A stretch of 64,000 nt of DNA from Amia ocellicauda (GCF_036373705.1 NW_027102659.1:1-64000), one strand, 5' to 3'. Positions 10,796-21,448 are shown, numbered from the stretch's first letter. The notes: generated from the letters alone by a model not told the origin. Made by a program: numbers and translations.

Positions 10796-11188
10796 CTATA
10801 TCAACAAATATACCTGTTTCTTTATCTTGTAGGCACACACCTCAGTTACATATGTAAATAAAACAACATTATGACCTATTTTAAAATTAAACAGAGGTGT
10901 ATTAAACATGCTCAGTAAAAGGTCATACAGATGTTGATGAAATGGCCTAATATCATTCTTGGCCCCCTTGAGCCCTTCATCCCAGTGTTCGTACCCCCCG
11001 GTCTTTGTTACAGCAGCCATTCACTTTTCCAGGTTTGAAAGTTGATCCTCATCGATGGTTAAATCTGTAGAGAAAAGGCTCGCGTTGGCTACTTTTCTGT
11101 CAAGCACATGGTGTAATAGCGCTCTCAGGTTAGCTGCAGAGTGTTGATGACAGAACCAGTTGCAGAACCAGTCCAGAACATTCCCCAT
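10796..11188 (-). pseudogene. Bcl-2-like candidate protein, copy A, with internal stop
   Basis: It is homologous to the open 130-codon gene of copy C at 46873-47265. In copies A and B a TGA interrupts it immediately before the codons for MAAVTKTGGYEHW, leaving the C-terminal 74 codons open. A also has a Cys-to-Trp change near the N-terminus relative to B, C and D. See the copy C entry for the family argument. Confidence 0.55.
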
Positions 11189-11200
11189 GTTCAAAGTCCC

Positions 11201-12049
11201 TTAGTTCAGGTCAGAGTCTGAATCAGTGGCGTAGATGTCGAATTCTTCGTCGCTGCCCCCAGCTTTAACTTCTTTACGGAAGAAATAAGCTTTTAGCTTG
11301 CCAGCGGTTTTTCTACTCGGCTCATCCAGGTCATTGAGCAGCTGCCCAAGTTTCTCTATTATAAACGGCTCCTTTTTCAGCTCCAGCAAAATCTCATCTA
11401 TGATTTTCTGGACTTGTCCCACAGTGACATGTATGTGGGAGTAAGAGAGCGCCTTGATTAGTGCCGGTTTCAGCCACGGTTTGTTCAGTCTTCTGTAAAA
11501 CACGTTGAAATAGAACAGGAAATAGTAACGGTCTGGTTCAAACAAACAACTGTGTCTCAACTGACTGGGGTGATTCACTTCACACCCCCGACAGACTTCT
11601 TTCAGAGCTCGGTCGATGAGAGCACTCAGAATATACACCAGGGTGCTTTTAACCACTCTGCTTACTTGGTCACATACCCCGGGCATAAATCCTGCGTCTT
11701 CATCACGCCCCCGGGACAGTCCGATGCTCATTGGGTCGCCTGGTGGTTTGTGGGGTGTTTCTCCATCCATTGGACTGACCCCCTCCTGAGACGCACAGAC
11801 GGTAGACAGTTCGGCAAAATCGAGGCCCTCCATGAGCTCCAGAGGCTGGGGATCCCCGAGACTCATTTGGACATCCATCGCACCGCATGTTGTTTCGTCC
11901 TGAGGGACCGGGGTCTGAGGTCTTGGAGAGTAACCACAGTCAAAGGGTTCCAGAGTGTATACAAAATCTGGGGAATAGAACCAGGGGTGATCCCGGGTTT
12001 GAAGAGGCCTGTAGAGCCTGTCGACGTCCGCAGCTTTCGGGTAAGACAT
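11201..12049 (-). CDS. 282-aa acidic Cys/His protein, copy A
   Basis: The start is the ATG at 12049 (MSYPKAADVD), shared by copies A-C and placed about 40 bp after a TATA-like box. The N-terminal 125 residues are Pro/Asp/Glu-rich and probably disordered. Residues 150-190 hold a Cys/His cluster (CRGCEVNHPSQLRHSC) followed by an aromatic, hydrophobic segment. Residues 205-260 are helical and charged, and the tail is acidic (DSDSDLN). This plan suggests an early regulatory protein; from memory, a similar Cys/His ORF occurs in fish adintovirus-like elements. I see no LxCxE motif. Function unassigned. Confidence 0.72.
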   Translation of the reverse strand: MSYPKAADVDRLYRPLQTRDHPWFYSPDFVYTLEPFDCGYSPRPQTPVPQDETTCGAMDVQMSLGDPQPLELMEGLDFAELSTVCASQEGVSPMDGETPHKPPGDPMSIGLSRGRDEDAGFMPGVCDQVSRVVKSTLVYILSALIDRALKEVCRGCEVNHPSQLRHSCLFEPDRYYFLFYFNVFYRRLNKPWLKPALIKALSYSHIHVTVGQVQKIIDEILLELKKEPFIIEKLGQLLNDLDEPSRKTAGKLKAYFFRKEVKAGGSDEEFDIYATDSDSDLN

Positions 12050-12083
12050 TCTCTTTAATTTTAAACCATGAATGAATTGTTGC

Positions 12084-12113
12084 ACCTTTTATCCTATCTC
12101 TTCACTACGTCAC
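12084..12113 (-). promoter_or_regulatory. TATA-like box and CRE-like site upstream of the 282-aa gene, copy A
   Basis: Reading on minus, TGACGTAG (TACGTCA on plus at 12107-12113) lies about 20 bp before GGATAAAAGG (12084-12094), and the gene's ATG follows about 40 bp later. The arrangement recurs in B and C. The CRE half-site is the same word that is repeated in the terminal inverted repeat. Promoter function is inferred. Confidence 0.45.
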
Positions 12114-12152
12114 GACACACCGCCCTCTTAGAAGAGAGTAGCCCCTGAGCCG

Positions 12153-12557
12153 TCAGACCCCCCTCCAAAACCCCACACGTCGTCTGTCGTAGTTCTGCAA
12201 GCTTTCCCATTCACACCTTTCAAAACCCTGAGTCGGAGACTCCATTTCGCATTCTCTTGGACCCTCTTGCAAGCCTTCTAGAGTCTTATCCACAAGCCCC
12301 AGATCTCTCCAGGCCATCACCTTCAACCAGTCCTCATAAGAGTATTCAATTACCGTCTCAAAAGGTTCCAACGTACCCTCCTTCTCTCCCAAAGCAAGAA
12401 GCTCCACTCCAACATAGCTGGGATCCCTTTTAAAGCGGTAACCCCGTCGAGCCCCCCAGAACAACACCCAGGAGCGTTCAATCTTCAAATTGGTGAGTAC
12501 AGGAACCCTTGCCCGGGATTGTTTCTTGCGGGGTTTCATGTTGATGTCGCTGGACAT
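12153..12557 (-). CDS. 134-aa protein of unknown function, copy A
   Basis: ATG at 12557, stop TGA at 12153-12155. The N-terminus is very basic (MKPRKKQSRAR), followed by a Trp/Tyr-rich segment (ERSWVLFWGARRGYRFKRD) and an acidic C-terminal half. It is the right-most gene, reading away from the right terminus, with TTAAATAG (TATA-like, 12625-12632) about 70 bp upstream. Copy B has the same ORF; copy C has a different ORF joined to the same flank. I recognise no family. Confidence 0.6.
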   Translation of the reverse strand: MSSDINMKPRKKQSRARVPVLTNLKIERSWVLFWGARRGYRFKRDPSYVGVELLALGEKEGTLEPFETVIEYSYEDWLKVMAWRDLGLVDKTLEGLQEGPRECEMESPTQGFERCEWESLQNYDRRRVGFWRGV

Positions 12558-12675
12558 GTTGAAGAAGCGGGATGTTTCAGAAGCTGAGAATTAAAGAGGT
12601 ATTGCCTAAAAGAAGCGCGGGTTCTTAAATAGAGAGGAGAGTTTCGGGGCGTTGCCTTCAGAGGGGTGGGGGTAT
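12558..12675 (-). promoter_or_regulatory. Right-end upstream region of the 134-aa gene, copy A
   Basis: This short noncoding stretch lies between the ATG of the right-most gene and the terminal inverted repeat. On minus it holds CTATTTAA (12625-12632), a plausible TATA box, and GC-rich words (GCGCGG, GGGGCG). The same region in copy B is 28510-28627. Confidence 0.4.
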
Positions 12676-12860
12676 TTATGGGTGGCCTTGTTGTTCAGGG
12701 TTTTATGGGTGCACACTTTCTGACGGATATGACGTAGGAATAATTAAGGAAATAACTCTACCTAAAATCACGCCCCCCAATTATGACGTAGGAATATTAA
12801 TAAGCTTAGGGCATACGTCATAACAAAATAGGCCGCGCCCAAAAAACCCTACTATCTACT
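12676..12860. repeat. Right terminal inverted repeat of copy A, 185 bp, plus CTTATG duplication
   Basis: Its reverse complement matches the left end of copy C (32944-33128) with only a few differences over about 185 bp, and similarity stops on the inner side at about 12675. The terminal bases are ...TATCTACT, followed at 12861-12866 by CTTATG, the same 6-bp word that precedes the left ends of C and D. It contains three TGACGTA-type words. Confidence 0.9.
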
Positions 12861-13176
12861 CTTATGTAGTTGAAGGCGCAGTATAGCTCTCATAGTCTGG
12901 TGGTGACGGAAGACCACCAGCCGTTTGAACAAGCCATTCAGCATCACCTTGTTGGGTTAAGTGCAGGCACTGTCAGAGCGCAGGGCGTCCTGCCTTTGAA
13001 AGAGTTTCCGAAGTGTCCTGATGTGCCCTTAAGCAATGCCAAACAGGTCTGTGAAAATGGCATCCTTTCGCGGCACTTCAGACGCCATCTCACAGTCTAG
13101 CCGACCTGAAACGCCTGAGCCTGTTTTACCAGCAGGCTCCAACGGTAACCGTTTGAAGCAAGAGGCGGCGTTGTCA

Positions 13177-13249
13177 GTTTCTGTAGTGTAGCGGTTATCA
13201 CATTTGCCTAACGCGCGAAAGGTCCCCGGTTCGAAACCGGGTGGAAACA
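13177..13249 (+). tRNA. tRNA-Val (anticodon AAC)
   Basis: The 73-nt sequence folds as a valine tRNA: acceptor GTTTCTG with TGGAAAC (two G-U pairs), D arm GTGTAGCGGTTATCAC, anticodon stem TTTGC/GCGAA with loop CTAACGC, and T arm CCCGG TTCGAAA CCGGG. A T run about 20 nt downstream (13268-13271) fits Pol III termination. G at position 37 and the weakened acceptor stem leave open whether it is active. Confidence 0.85.
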
Positions 13250-13413
13250 GCCTGCTTTGGGCCGGCCCTTTTCGTCCTGCTTGCCCTCATGGTTCCCCGG
13301 AGGCGGTGGGTGTCTTTTCTTCATTGGAGTGCCCGAAATCGGTGCTCTCAGAGCGTCCGTCCGTCGACAGGTTGAAATTGTAAACGCTGGTGTAGCCACT
13401 TTTAATTAAAATC

Positions 13414-13459
13414 TGATGATGATGATGATGATGATGTTGTTGTTGTTGTTCTTGTTGTC
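13414..13459. repeat. (GAT)n/(GTT)n microsatellite
   Basis: Tandem GAT units pass into GTT/CTT units inside the host repeat. Related tracts of different length occur in the other host units. Confidence 0.9.
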
Positions 13460-13531
13460 ATCGTGGTCGCCGTCATTATTATTGTTAAAGTAAAGCAGTA
13501 GTTAGATTTGTTGCTACCGTAAGGTGTAGAA

Positions 13532-14107
13532 GACAACAGTAGGTATGGCGTGTGATATCAAAACATTCAGAATACTTTTAACCTATATAATTTATAAGCT
13601 TTGTAAAATAAACCCAAATATCTCTTTTGCGGGGATAAACGCTGTTCTGAGTAGTTTGTGACTTGTTTAATACCAAACAAAGCATCGCTATAAAAAATAA
13701 ATAAAAAAATCACTGTAAAAGCGCTAGTTATTTTTGATCTTTATAGTTATTTTCTAGGCTCAGGTTGTTTTTTAGCGCTTATAAAGGCCTGAAATATTCT
13801 TAGTGGTTGTTGACTATAGGTCTTGATGCTTAAAAATGTTTTTTTGAGAGACCAAAAGGTTCTAATAAAAGTTTAGAGTAGAGAGGAGAGAGATCGTCTC
13901 CATCTTGGTTTCTATTTGAAATTTGATGCAGTGTCATTTTATTGGTTGGTTTTGATATGTTAATTGGTAACAGGGTGGCACAAAGGCCAGACCAGAACAA
14001 TGCCTTACAAGCAGATCCGGCATGTGGCCATCAGTATAAGTATGAAGGTCTGGTCTTCAGCTCGACAGACTCACACTGACCTTTCGATTTAAGACTAAAG
14101 ATCAACA
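13532..14107 (+). promoter_or_regulatory. Noncoding left region and candidate promoter of the spliced gene, copy B
   Basis: This AT-rich stretch has no credible ORF. GTATAAGTA at 14034-14042 (TATA-like) lies about 70 bp before the exon 1 ATG at 14108. An inverted pair (GGCCAGACCAGA near 13985, TCTGGTCT near 14052) flanks the TATA word. A 150-bp stretch (13830-13979) is absent from copy C at a two-base microhomology. In copy D the TATA word is altered (CATTTTAAG, 50853-50862). Confidence 0.45.
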
Positions 14108-16148
14108 ATGTCCGGAAACAACATCAGCGATTCGATTTAAACGAGTTTTTAGGCAAGTCTTCAGATTATTTTCATTGACTCAGAGCGTGTTGTGTGCATG
14201 TATTGTAAATAAGGCTATAACATCTGTTTTAAGTTCTGTAAAATTATTTTTCAGCCAGTCAACAGGAGTTAATTCCCAACGCTGAGGAGATCATCTGGAA
14301 CAACGACGGTAAGATTTTTGTGTTTGCGCTCATGGGTTCTTATGTATGGGTGTGTGTGGTTTTGAAGCGGCTCATTAGAGTTATGAAAACGTTTTAATAT
14401 ATAATAATGCCGGTCTCTTTAATTACACAGAAACTATCGAAAGGCCTGTGATTAATGTCTCCGAGGATCGACCAAGAGAAGTGGTTGTCCCTAGACAGGC
14501 TGTCTGCCGACCGGGTAAGAACTAAACCCCTGTTTGTTTGTATAACGTTTCTGTAAGATGTTTGAGTCCAGTTTTGTTAATTTAAAAAAATTATCCTGTC
14601 TAACAGTATTAAGAAACGTGGTTCGAGACAACGAAAGGCCTTCCACATCGAGGGCTTGTTTCGTTTTACCTTCGAGAACCGTAACCTTTCAAGAATCTGA
14701 AAGGCCGTCAGCCCCGGTATCTGATAGCTGTGAGTATATATCTGCAGCCTGTAAGAGGTTAAAGCTTTTTATAAAGCGGTGTGGTTAAAGGTTAAACATG
14801 TCTCTTACCTTCACAGCGGTGCAAAAAGCTAAACCAGCCGAAAAACATAAGAAACGATTATTCTGTGGAGGTAAGTAAGATCTTTCAAACTTTAATGTTT
14901 TTAAAAGAGCTTTGTTTGCCCGTTGAGGGCTAATATTTAAGCGATGGGTGACCGTTTCCTGTAGGGCGGGGGGTTCTGGGAAAGATCTTTAGAAGTCCGG
15001 ACAGGTCTAGGCTTGTTTCTGGGGAACGTGTTTAGAAATGACCGATTGCTGTACCGTCTGGTTAGGAAGTAAAGCCGTCCGAAAGGGTTTAGTAAGTTGT
15101 TTGGCTTATATCCCGCTATTATACTTCTGTTTTAAAGTGGTTGTAGGAAAAGTCTTGAAGGTGTTCATTGTATTTAATATTTAAACAGATCGTGAAAACG
15201 TTTGTGAAACAGGAAGTCCCGGGATCAGGAAGCGTTTACACTTGGAAGGTTCGTTTAAAAATGAAATGTTGTTGTGTGTGTGTGTGTTTTATTAACAATA
15301 TTACAGTTTTTAAAGAAACATTTAAGAAACAGTTTATTTACAGCGGCTTCTCTGTTTTACATTTATTATCAAGTCCTAATAAATATATTGTCTGTAAATA
15401 ATAAGGCGTTGTAGTGAATGTCTAAGGCTATTTTCAAAGGTCTAAAAAAGCTAAAGGTTTTGAATGTCCTGGACATGTTGTTTTAAGTTTGATTTCTGTC
15501 GCCGTTTAAAGATGTAAATGTAATGTATATTTTTATTCTTCCCAAGACTCTTGGGATAGTCATTCTGTGAATGAGCTATTGAGGACAATTACCCCGTCTA
15601 AGTGGGATCAAACATCTTCCCCGGTGAGATCACCGAGAGGATCCCCCACGGTGGTCTTGGAGACCCCCCAACATCTACTCAGGCCACAGCCTTCTGGGAG
15701 TAATTCAACACCCCAGATTCAGCCTGCCGCATTGTCAGGCGGAACAAATACAGGCATCCAACAACCTCAGGGGTCGCCGTCAGTCAGGGCTGACACACCA
15801 CCCAACGACGGCCTGGTTTCAACATCGTCCCCCCAGACCCGTTTCTTGGCTACAGAAACGCGGAACAGTACCCCGCGCTTGGCCAGGGTGTCACCGCAAA
15901 GGCCTTCTTGGTCTCCGTCCATGAGTATACGCTCGCTCCCTGCCTCCTTCGACCGAGATTTACCGGAGCGACCATCCTTTGAAGCTGAGCCAGGCCACCA
16001 GCCCCCGGAGCTACATCCTGAAGGTCGGCATGAGTTGCTACATACTTTGTTACAAAATCAAAGACTTGTGTTAGTGGGGCAAAACCTGGTGATAGAGAGC
16101 CAAAACACCCTTATTAATACCCTTACTAACGAATTGTACCGTATTTAA
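14108..16148 (+). pseudogene. Seven-exon left-end gene, copy B, frameshift in exon 1
   Basis: Exons inferred from splice sites: 14108-14152, 14255-14308, 14431-14514, 14607-14729, 14817-14870, 15189-15248 and 15547-16148 (TAA). All introns are phase 1. Relative to copy C, exon 1 lacks one base in the ATCAGCGA-TTCGAT region, so the frame hits TAA at 14138-14140. Everything downstream is open. Copy D shares this exon 1 lesion. See copy C for the intact form. Confidence 0.7.
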
Positions 16149-16223
16149 TGTTTTAATAGACACAAAACGCCTTACTATTGTGGGTTGTTGGAAAAATAAA
16201 AAATAAATTAAAAAATGTCCTGA
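16149..16223 (+). terminator. Poly(A) region between spliced gene and PolB, copy B
   Basis: AATAAAAAATAAA-type signals at about 16194-16206 follow the spliced gene's stop by roughly 45 bp. The gap ends with ATG-TCC-TGA at 16215-16223, directly upstream of and in frame with the PolB open frame, and this triplet set is identical in all four copies. Confidence 0.5.
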
Positions 16224-19200
16224 CTTGGTAAAAGAACTCACAAACTAAAGGATTATGAACAAGCTAGGGCCCCAAAAAGACCTTCCCGAGAGAACATCCC
16301 CGGCCCTGTTGTGAACTCCTCTGATGTCCCAATGAACCTGGAACTATTACAAATGATAAATGATTTAAATAACCCCCAATTACCACCGATAGAATGTGAA
16401 TTAACAGACTTACCGGTGAACCCCGACCTGTTACAGATGGTCAATGATCTAAATAACCACCTCCCACCGGTAGCGCTTATAGAGGTTCACCCCCTAGTTC
16501 ACCCCGATTTGTTTGAAATGGTGGAGGCTTTGGAGGAGCTACCCCGACCAAATTCTGCCCCTATTATAAATGATTTGAGACAATTAGAACACAGGATGGC
16601 GGCAGAAGCAGCCATCACTATAGAGGAGGGTCTTGACATTAACCGGTTGGATATCTTTGAAGGACTTTTACAGGCTTTAAATGAGCCTCCTCAAAAAGGG
16701 GGTTTTGTAGATGTCAGCAGTGGGGGTTTTCGGAATGTGGAGGGTTCTGAGACTGATAAGGCTGTGGAGGTCATGCTCTGTGAGAATGTAGGGGGTGAAG
16801 GCTTTGTTCAAAATGATGATGTGTCCAAGAGTACCAGTGATCCCGTGATTATAGATAGACCGGCCTATAACAATTTTGAAATGATTCAGCGTTTTAATTT
16901 TGCAGAACTTTTAAATTGTGACAATTATGCAGAAATATTTGTCAACATACACGAGGCCTTGCAGAAAATGCTTGAACAGGTTGCTGAAAGGGTCAGACCT
17001 CGAGATGTTGTACAGTTAGAACTCAGAGGGGATGATTTGTTTAGCAACCTATCTGTAATGCTGAGTGGAGATAATTTAGACGTCTGGCTAAAATCGAAGC
17101 GTTATTGCAAAGTAACGCAGCCATCATAGCTGATGAAAGTCTGTCTCTGGTAATGAATGTGGTTCGTAACCCTGAGGGTGGGGCGCTTAGAAGACTGTCG
17201 AAATGCTTGAAGAACGACATAATTAGGACCAAGCTCAGGCAATTAGTGGTGAGTTCCAGTGGGGACAATAAGCTCTGTTTTGCTTACAGTTTAATAAAAC
17301 TACTCACCCCCGACATGCCTGAACCCCAAGCTCTGCAAGAAGCTTTAATGCTTCATCAGAGGGCCGGCTTAAACTCTCAACAGATGGTTGCCTTTTCAGA
17401 CATCACCAAGTTTGAGGAGTTGTTGTCTTTAAAAATTGTTGTGTGGTACCGTTGTGAGGTAAAGGAAGTATTTGTGAAATTTCAGACACATCCTGAAACC
17501 CATACACAGACACTGTTTCTCTTCCTAAGTGATAGTCATTACTTTGGAATAAAGAGTTTGACGGCTTTTTTGGGTTGTTCGTATGTTTGTCATTGGTATT
17601 ATAAGGCCTTCAATGATAAGCTTAAGCACCGATGTGACGGTTACTGTAACGTCTGTTTCAATCCGCAATGTCGTAAGGGTTTGGCCCCTACCATCCGATG
17701 TAAAGATTGCTTAAGGATTTGTCTCTCAGCGTTCTGTTTTTCCGAGCATAAGGTACAGAGGGCCGCTACTGAGGGGGTTAAAAAACTGAGTTATTGTGAT
17801 CAAACTAAATATTGCCCGTAGTGTTGCCTCCAGTACCGTTTTCATGAGGTTAAACCACACAAATGTCTGGAGCCGAGATGCAGGATCTGTAATGCTGATT
17901 TAACCCCGGGGTCCGAACACCAGTGCTTTATTCAGCCGGTTAAAAAGGAGCCGCCGCACAACCGGTATGTCTTTTTTGCTTTTGAATGCCGGCAAGAAAA
18001 CGGGGTCCACGTTGCTAATTATATACTCTGTATTGACATGTTGGATCGTGAGTGGTCAGCTAGCGGTGAGAGTTGTGTCAGGGATTTCTTTACGCGGTAT
18101 CGCGGTCCAAAATACCTCAATTACACATTTATTGCCCACAATGCTAAGGGTTATGATTCTTACATTTTGATGAAGTATCTGGTGGAAAATGGGGTGACCC
18201 CAAAAATAATAGCTCAGGGTAGCAAGATCATGTGTTTCACCGACGAAGCTTTCAACTAACGTTACATAGACTTGTTAAATTTCATCCCCATGAAATTGAG
18301 CGCTTTGCCTAAGGCTCTGGGTTTTGAGGCTCAGAAGAAAGGTTGGTTCTGCCATTTTTTTAATACTATGGACACTCAAAATTATCGAGGGTCCTACCTG
18401 CCCGCCACTTATTATGGGGTTGATACTATGATGTCTCATGAGAGGGAGGAATTCTTTAAATGGTACAATACGGTTAAGGGAGGTGTTTTTGATGACCGAG
18501 AAGAGATGGCTGCTTATTGTAAAAATGATGTGGTGATCCTTAAAGAAGCCTGTGTGCGTTTCCGCGCCGAGGTTATCAACACATCGGGTCTCGACCCTTT
18601 GCAAAGTGTGACCATAGCGTCTCTCTGCATGAAAATGTATCGGTCCAATTTCTTGCAGAAAAACACTATAGCGGTCACCACTTCTGACAACTATCGTGCT
18701 AGACAAAAGAACTTTTCGACTGTCTCCATACAGTGGCTGGAATACCTGAGTGCCCGGGATAACATCTTCATCAGACATGCTTTAAATCAAGGGGAAGTCA
18801 AAATGGGGCCTTACTACTTAGACGGTTTTAGCGACGTGTCCGGGCGGCGTACCGCTTATGAGTTTGCAGGTTGTATTTAGCATGGCTGTCCTCAGTGCTT
18901 CGACCCAAACACCTTTAACCCCGTAACACAAAAACTCTGCAGTGATATGTACTATGATTTCCAGGAACGAATTGAAACTTTAAAAAACACCTATGGTTTG
19001 AACGTGCTGGTGATTTGGGAACACGAGTGGACGACCCTGAAGCAACAGGATGCGGGGGTACAACGGTTTATGGAAACCTTGGACTTTCCTGAACGTCTTG
19101 AGCCCCGGGATGCGTTATTTGGGGGTCGTACCAACGCCCTCTGTTTACATTATGAGGTAAAGGAGGGTGAGAGAGTAGATTACTATGATTTCACCAGTCT

Positions 19201-20443
19201 GTACCCTTATGTCAACAAGACCAAAATGTACCCGGTGGGGCGTCCAACCATTGTTTATCGTGACTTTCTCGAAATCGGACATTACTTTGGTTTGATCAAA
19301 GTCACCATGTACCCTCCTCGCGAGCTGTTCTTACCCGTGTTGCCTTACAGGTGTTCGGGAAAATTGATGTTCCCTCTGTGTAGAACGTGTGTGGAAACTG
19401 AAAATAAAACTACCTCTTGTCTGCACAGTGATGAAGAGAGAGCGCTGACGGGTGTCTGGTGTAGCATTGAGCTTGACAAGGCGGTGGAGAAAGGTTACAG
19501 AGTCGGTAAGGTGTATGAGGTTTGGCATTTTTCTGAAAAATCTGATACTCTTTTTGCTGATTACATTATGACCCATCTGAAAGGGAAACAGGAGGCATCG
19601 GGCTATCCCTCATGGTGTGTTGTCTCCGCGGCCAAAGAGCGATACGTTCAGCAATATTTTGAAAAGGAAGGGATCCGTCTAGAGCTGGGGAACATAACTG
19701 TAAACCCCGCCAAGAGACAAATGTCCAAACTGATTTTAAACAGTCTGTGGGGTAAGTTTGGGGAAAGAAATTACCGTCTAAACACAACCTTGATTAAAAC
19801 CCCTGAACAGTTTATAGAATTTATGTTTTCCAAACAACATGCAGTATCACACTTTCAATTCTTAAATGACCATGTGGCACAGGTCCAGTGGAGGGCCCCT
19901 AAAGATTTCCCCACCAAACAGGGGAACGTTAATGTTTTCATAGCGGTTTTTACCACGGCTTACGCCCGGCTTGAACTGTACAACTTAATGGATCAGTTGC
20001 AGGAACGCACGCTCTATCATGATACTGACTCTGTAATCTTTGTCACCAGGCCAGGGGATTGGGTCCCTCCCCTCGGGGACTACCTTGGGGAGTTAACGAG
20101 CGAACTAGATCCTCAGGACCACATAGTGGAGTTTGTTTCAGGGGGTCCTAAGACTTACGCATACAGAACGGCTGCGGGTAAGACCTGTATGAAAGTTAAG
20201 GGTTTCACTCTGAACCATTGTAACAACAAGCTCATTAACATCAAGTCTCTGACGACCCTGGTAGAAAGTTTTGTAACCGAGAAAGACGCGCCTCCTCGTG
20301 AGATTATTACAGCCGGAAATCAGATCTATCGCAATAAAAAGGGGTACACGTTGGAAAATAGATCACTAAACAAACGGTTCAGGGTGGTGTACAATAAAAG
20401 AGTGTTGAAGACTGATTATACCACTCTGCCTTATGGATATTAG
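16224..20443 (+). pseudogene. polB: Protein-primed type B DNA polymerase (PolB), copy B, broken
   Basis: It has the same layout as copy A; first internal ATG at 16332. Shared breaks: frame change between about 17075 and 17129, and TAA at 18257-18259. Private breaks: TAG at 17819-17821 in the Cys-rich region and TAG at 18878-18880 after the exonuclease domain. The ExoI catalytic aspartate codon is GCT (Ala) at 17978-17980, as in copy D. From 18881 to 20443 the palm and C-terminal region, with motifs A, B and C, are uninterrupted. Confidence 0.9.
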
Positions 20444-21104
20444 CGGTGGTTTTGAAAACAAACTTCAACACCCTTTCTCCTGTATTATAGCCGGTCCCTC
20501 CAATTCGGGGAAGAGCTATCTTATAAAGAACATCATAGAAGATGTGGACGCAACCGTGTCCCAAGCTCTTGACAACATAGTGTGGTGTTTCACTTGCTGG
20601 CAACCTCTCTACGATGATTTGGCTTCGAAAAAAAATAATCTGAAATTTGTGCAAGGTCTCCCCGCCTCGTTGTGTGACGATGACTTGTTCCCGCCCGGTC
20701 AAACTAATCTAGTGATCCTTGATGACCTGATGGAGCAGGCCGGTGACAACAGTGAAGTGGAAAAAGCTTTCACAAAGTACACTCATCATAGGAATTTAAG
20801 TATTATTTATTTAGTTCAAAATCTATTTTTTCAAGGTAAAAAAAGCCGCACTATTAATTTAAATGCCAATTATATAATTCTTTTTAAAAACCCCAGAGAT
20901 AAACTACAGGTCACCGTCTTGGCTCGTCAAATGTACCCTAACCAGACCAAGTTCTTTTTGGAGGCATTTGAGGATGCCACCAAAAAACCCTACGGGTACT
21001 TGATTGCGGACTTAAAAGCACAAACCCCAGAAGACTTTCGCCTCAGAACAGGTTTGTGCCCGCCCGATTGGCCGGCAGTGTATGTGCTAAAGAAAAGGAA
21101 ATAA
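20433..21104 (+). CDS. FtsK/HerA-like genome-packaging ATPase, copy B
   Basis: 223 aa, complete. The P-loop GPSNSGKS is at residues 21-28, Walker B (VILDDL) at about 94-99, and the sensor glutamine in LVQN at 129. Polintons and adintoviruses use this ATPase to pump DNA into capsids. The ATG overlaps the PolB stop by 11 bp (ATGGATATTAG), and the 111-aa gene begins 6 bp after its stop. Replacements relative to D (E and K near residues 8-10, F and T at 53-54) are outside the motifs. Confidence 0.9.
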   Translation: MDISGGFENKLQHPFSCIIAGPSNSGKSYLIKNIIEDVDATVSQALDNIVWCFTCWQPLYDDLASKKNNLKFVQGLPASLCDDDLFPPGQTNLVILDDLMEQAGDNSEVEKAFTKYTHHRNLSIIYLVQNLFFQGKKSRTINLNANYIILFKNPRDKLQVTVLARQMYPNQTKFFLEAFEDATKKPYGYLIADLKAQTPEDFRLRTGLCPPDWPAVYVLKKRK

Positions 21105-21110
21105 ATAAGA

Positions 21111-21446
21111 ATGTCTGTTCGGATTAAAAGAAATCTGCCGCTTTTGCAAATGTTATTTGAGGGGAGCCCGCGCCATAGGAAAGCTGTGCTGGCAGGGGCC
21201 CCCTCGGATTTGATCGAGACCCTGTGTGAAATAGCTTTTAACATCTTACGCGGTAATATACCCCTAACCCCTTCTCAACATTCTAAACTCAAAAAACAAA
21301 AAGCGGTTATCAAGATCATCGCTAATAAGAAGTATTCTATTAAAAGAAAAAGAAAGAAGATTAATCAAACCGGGGGTTTTATAGGACCGCTGTTGAGCCA
21401 ATCCGTGCCTTTCCTAACCAGTCTTCTAGCTTCCAGAGTGGGTTAA
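21111..21446 (+). CDS. 111-aa basic/hydrophobic protein, copy B
   Basis: Intact and nearly identical to the copy A protein. The C-terminal hydrophobic segment reads LLSQSVPF instead of LLSIAVPF, a local two-residue change. It sits between the ATPase and the 247-aa gene with 6-bp and 2-bp gaps. Confidence 0.75.
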   Translation: MSVRIKRNLPLLQMLFEGSPRHRKAVLAGAPSDLIETLCEIAFNILRGNIPLTPSQHSKLKKQKAVIKIIANKKYSIKRKRKKINQTGGFIGPLLSQSVPFLTSLLASRVG

Positions 21447-21448
21447 TA

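Larger units (their letters stand above)
1..12860 (+). mobile_element. Maverick/Polinton copy A (left end outside window)
   Basis: The segment runs from the last exon of the left-end gene through PolB, ATPase, capsid genes, protease and integrase to a 185-bp right terminal inverted repeat ending at 12860, followed by CTTATG. This gene set defines Polintons and adintoviruses. Copy A has the most damaged PolB N-terminal region and ATPase, but its protease, 247-aa, 111-aa, 162-aa, 282-aa and 134-aa genes are open. Its right half shares small deletions with copy B. Confidence 0.95.
12861..13531. repeat. Host tandem-array unit (tRNA-Val AAC type) between copies A and B
   Basis: This begins with CTTATGTAG, the right half of the target site, and is nearly identical to 28813-29489. 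It contains a short perfect inverted repeat (CTGGTGGT...ACCACCAG, 12897-12920), a tRNA-Val(AAC) gene, and a GAT/GTT microsatellite. At 13531/13532 it joins directly to internal sequence of copy B after GGTGTAGAAG. Small open frames in it are not conserved between units and look fortuitous. Confidence 0.8.

Noticed and set aside
11201-12049. LxCxE Rb-binding motif in the 282-aa protein
   Set aside because: No strict Leu-x-Cys-x-Glu is present; LSTVCASQEG does not fit.
11552-12058. 168-codon plus-strand open frame opposite the 282-aa gene (also 27504 and 47629)
   Set aside because: Antisense shadow; composition follows the minus-strand codon pattern.
12870-13100. 76-codon open frame in the host repeat, similar at 28822
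   Set aside because: It is interrupted or differs in other host units, has no domain character, and lies in a tRNA-bearing repeat; most likely fortuitous.
14558-14788. 76-codon ATG frame across exon 4 of the spliced gene
   Set aside because: It includes intron sequence on both sides; the splice model with consistent phase explains the coding part better.
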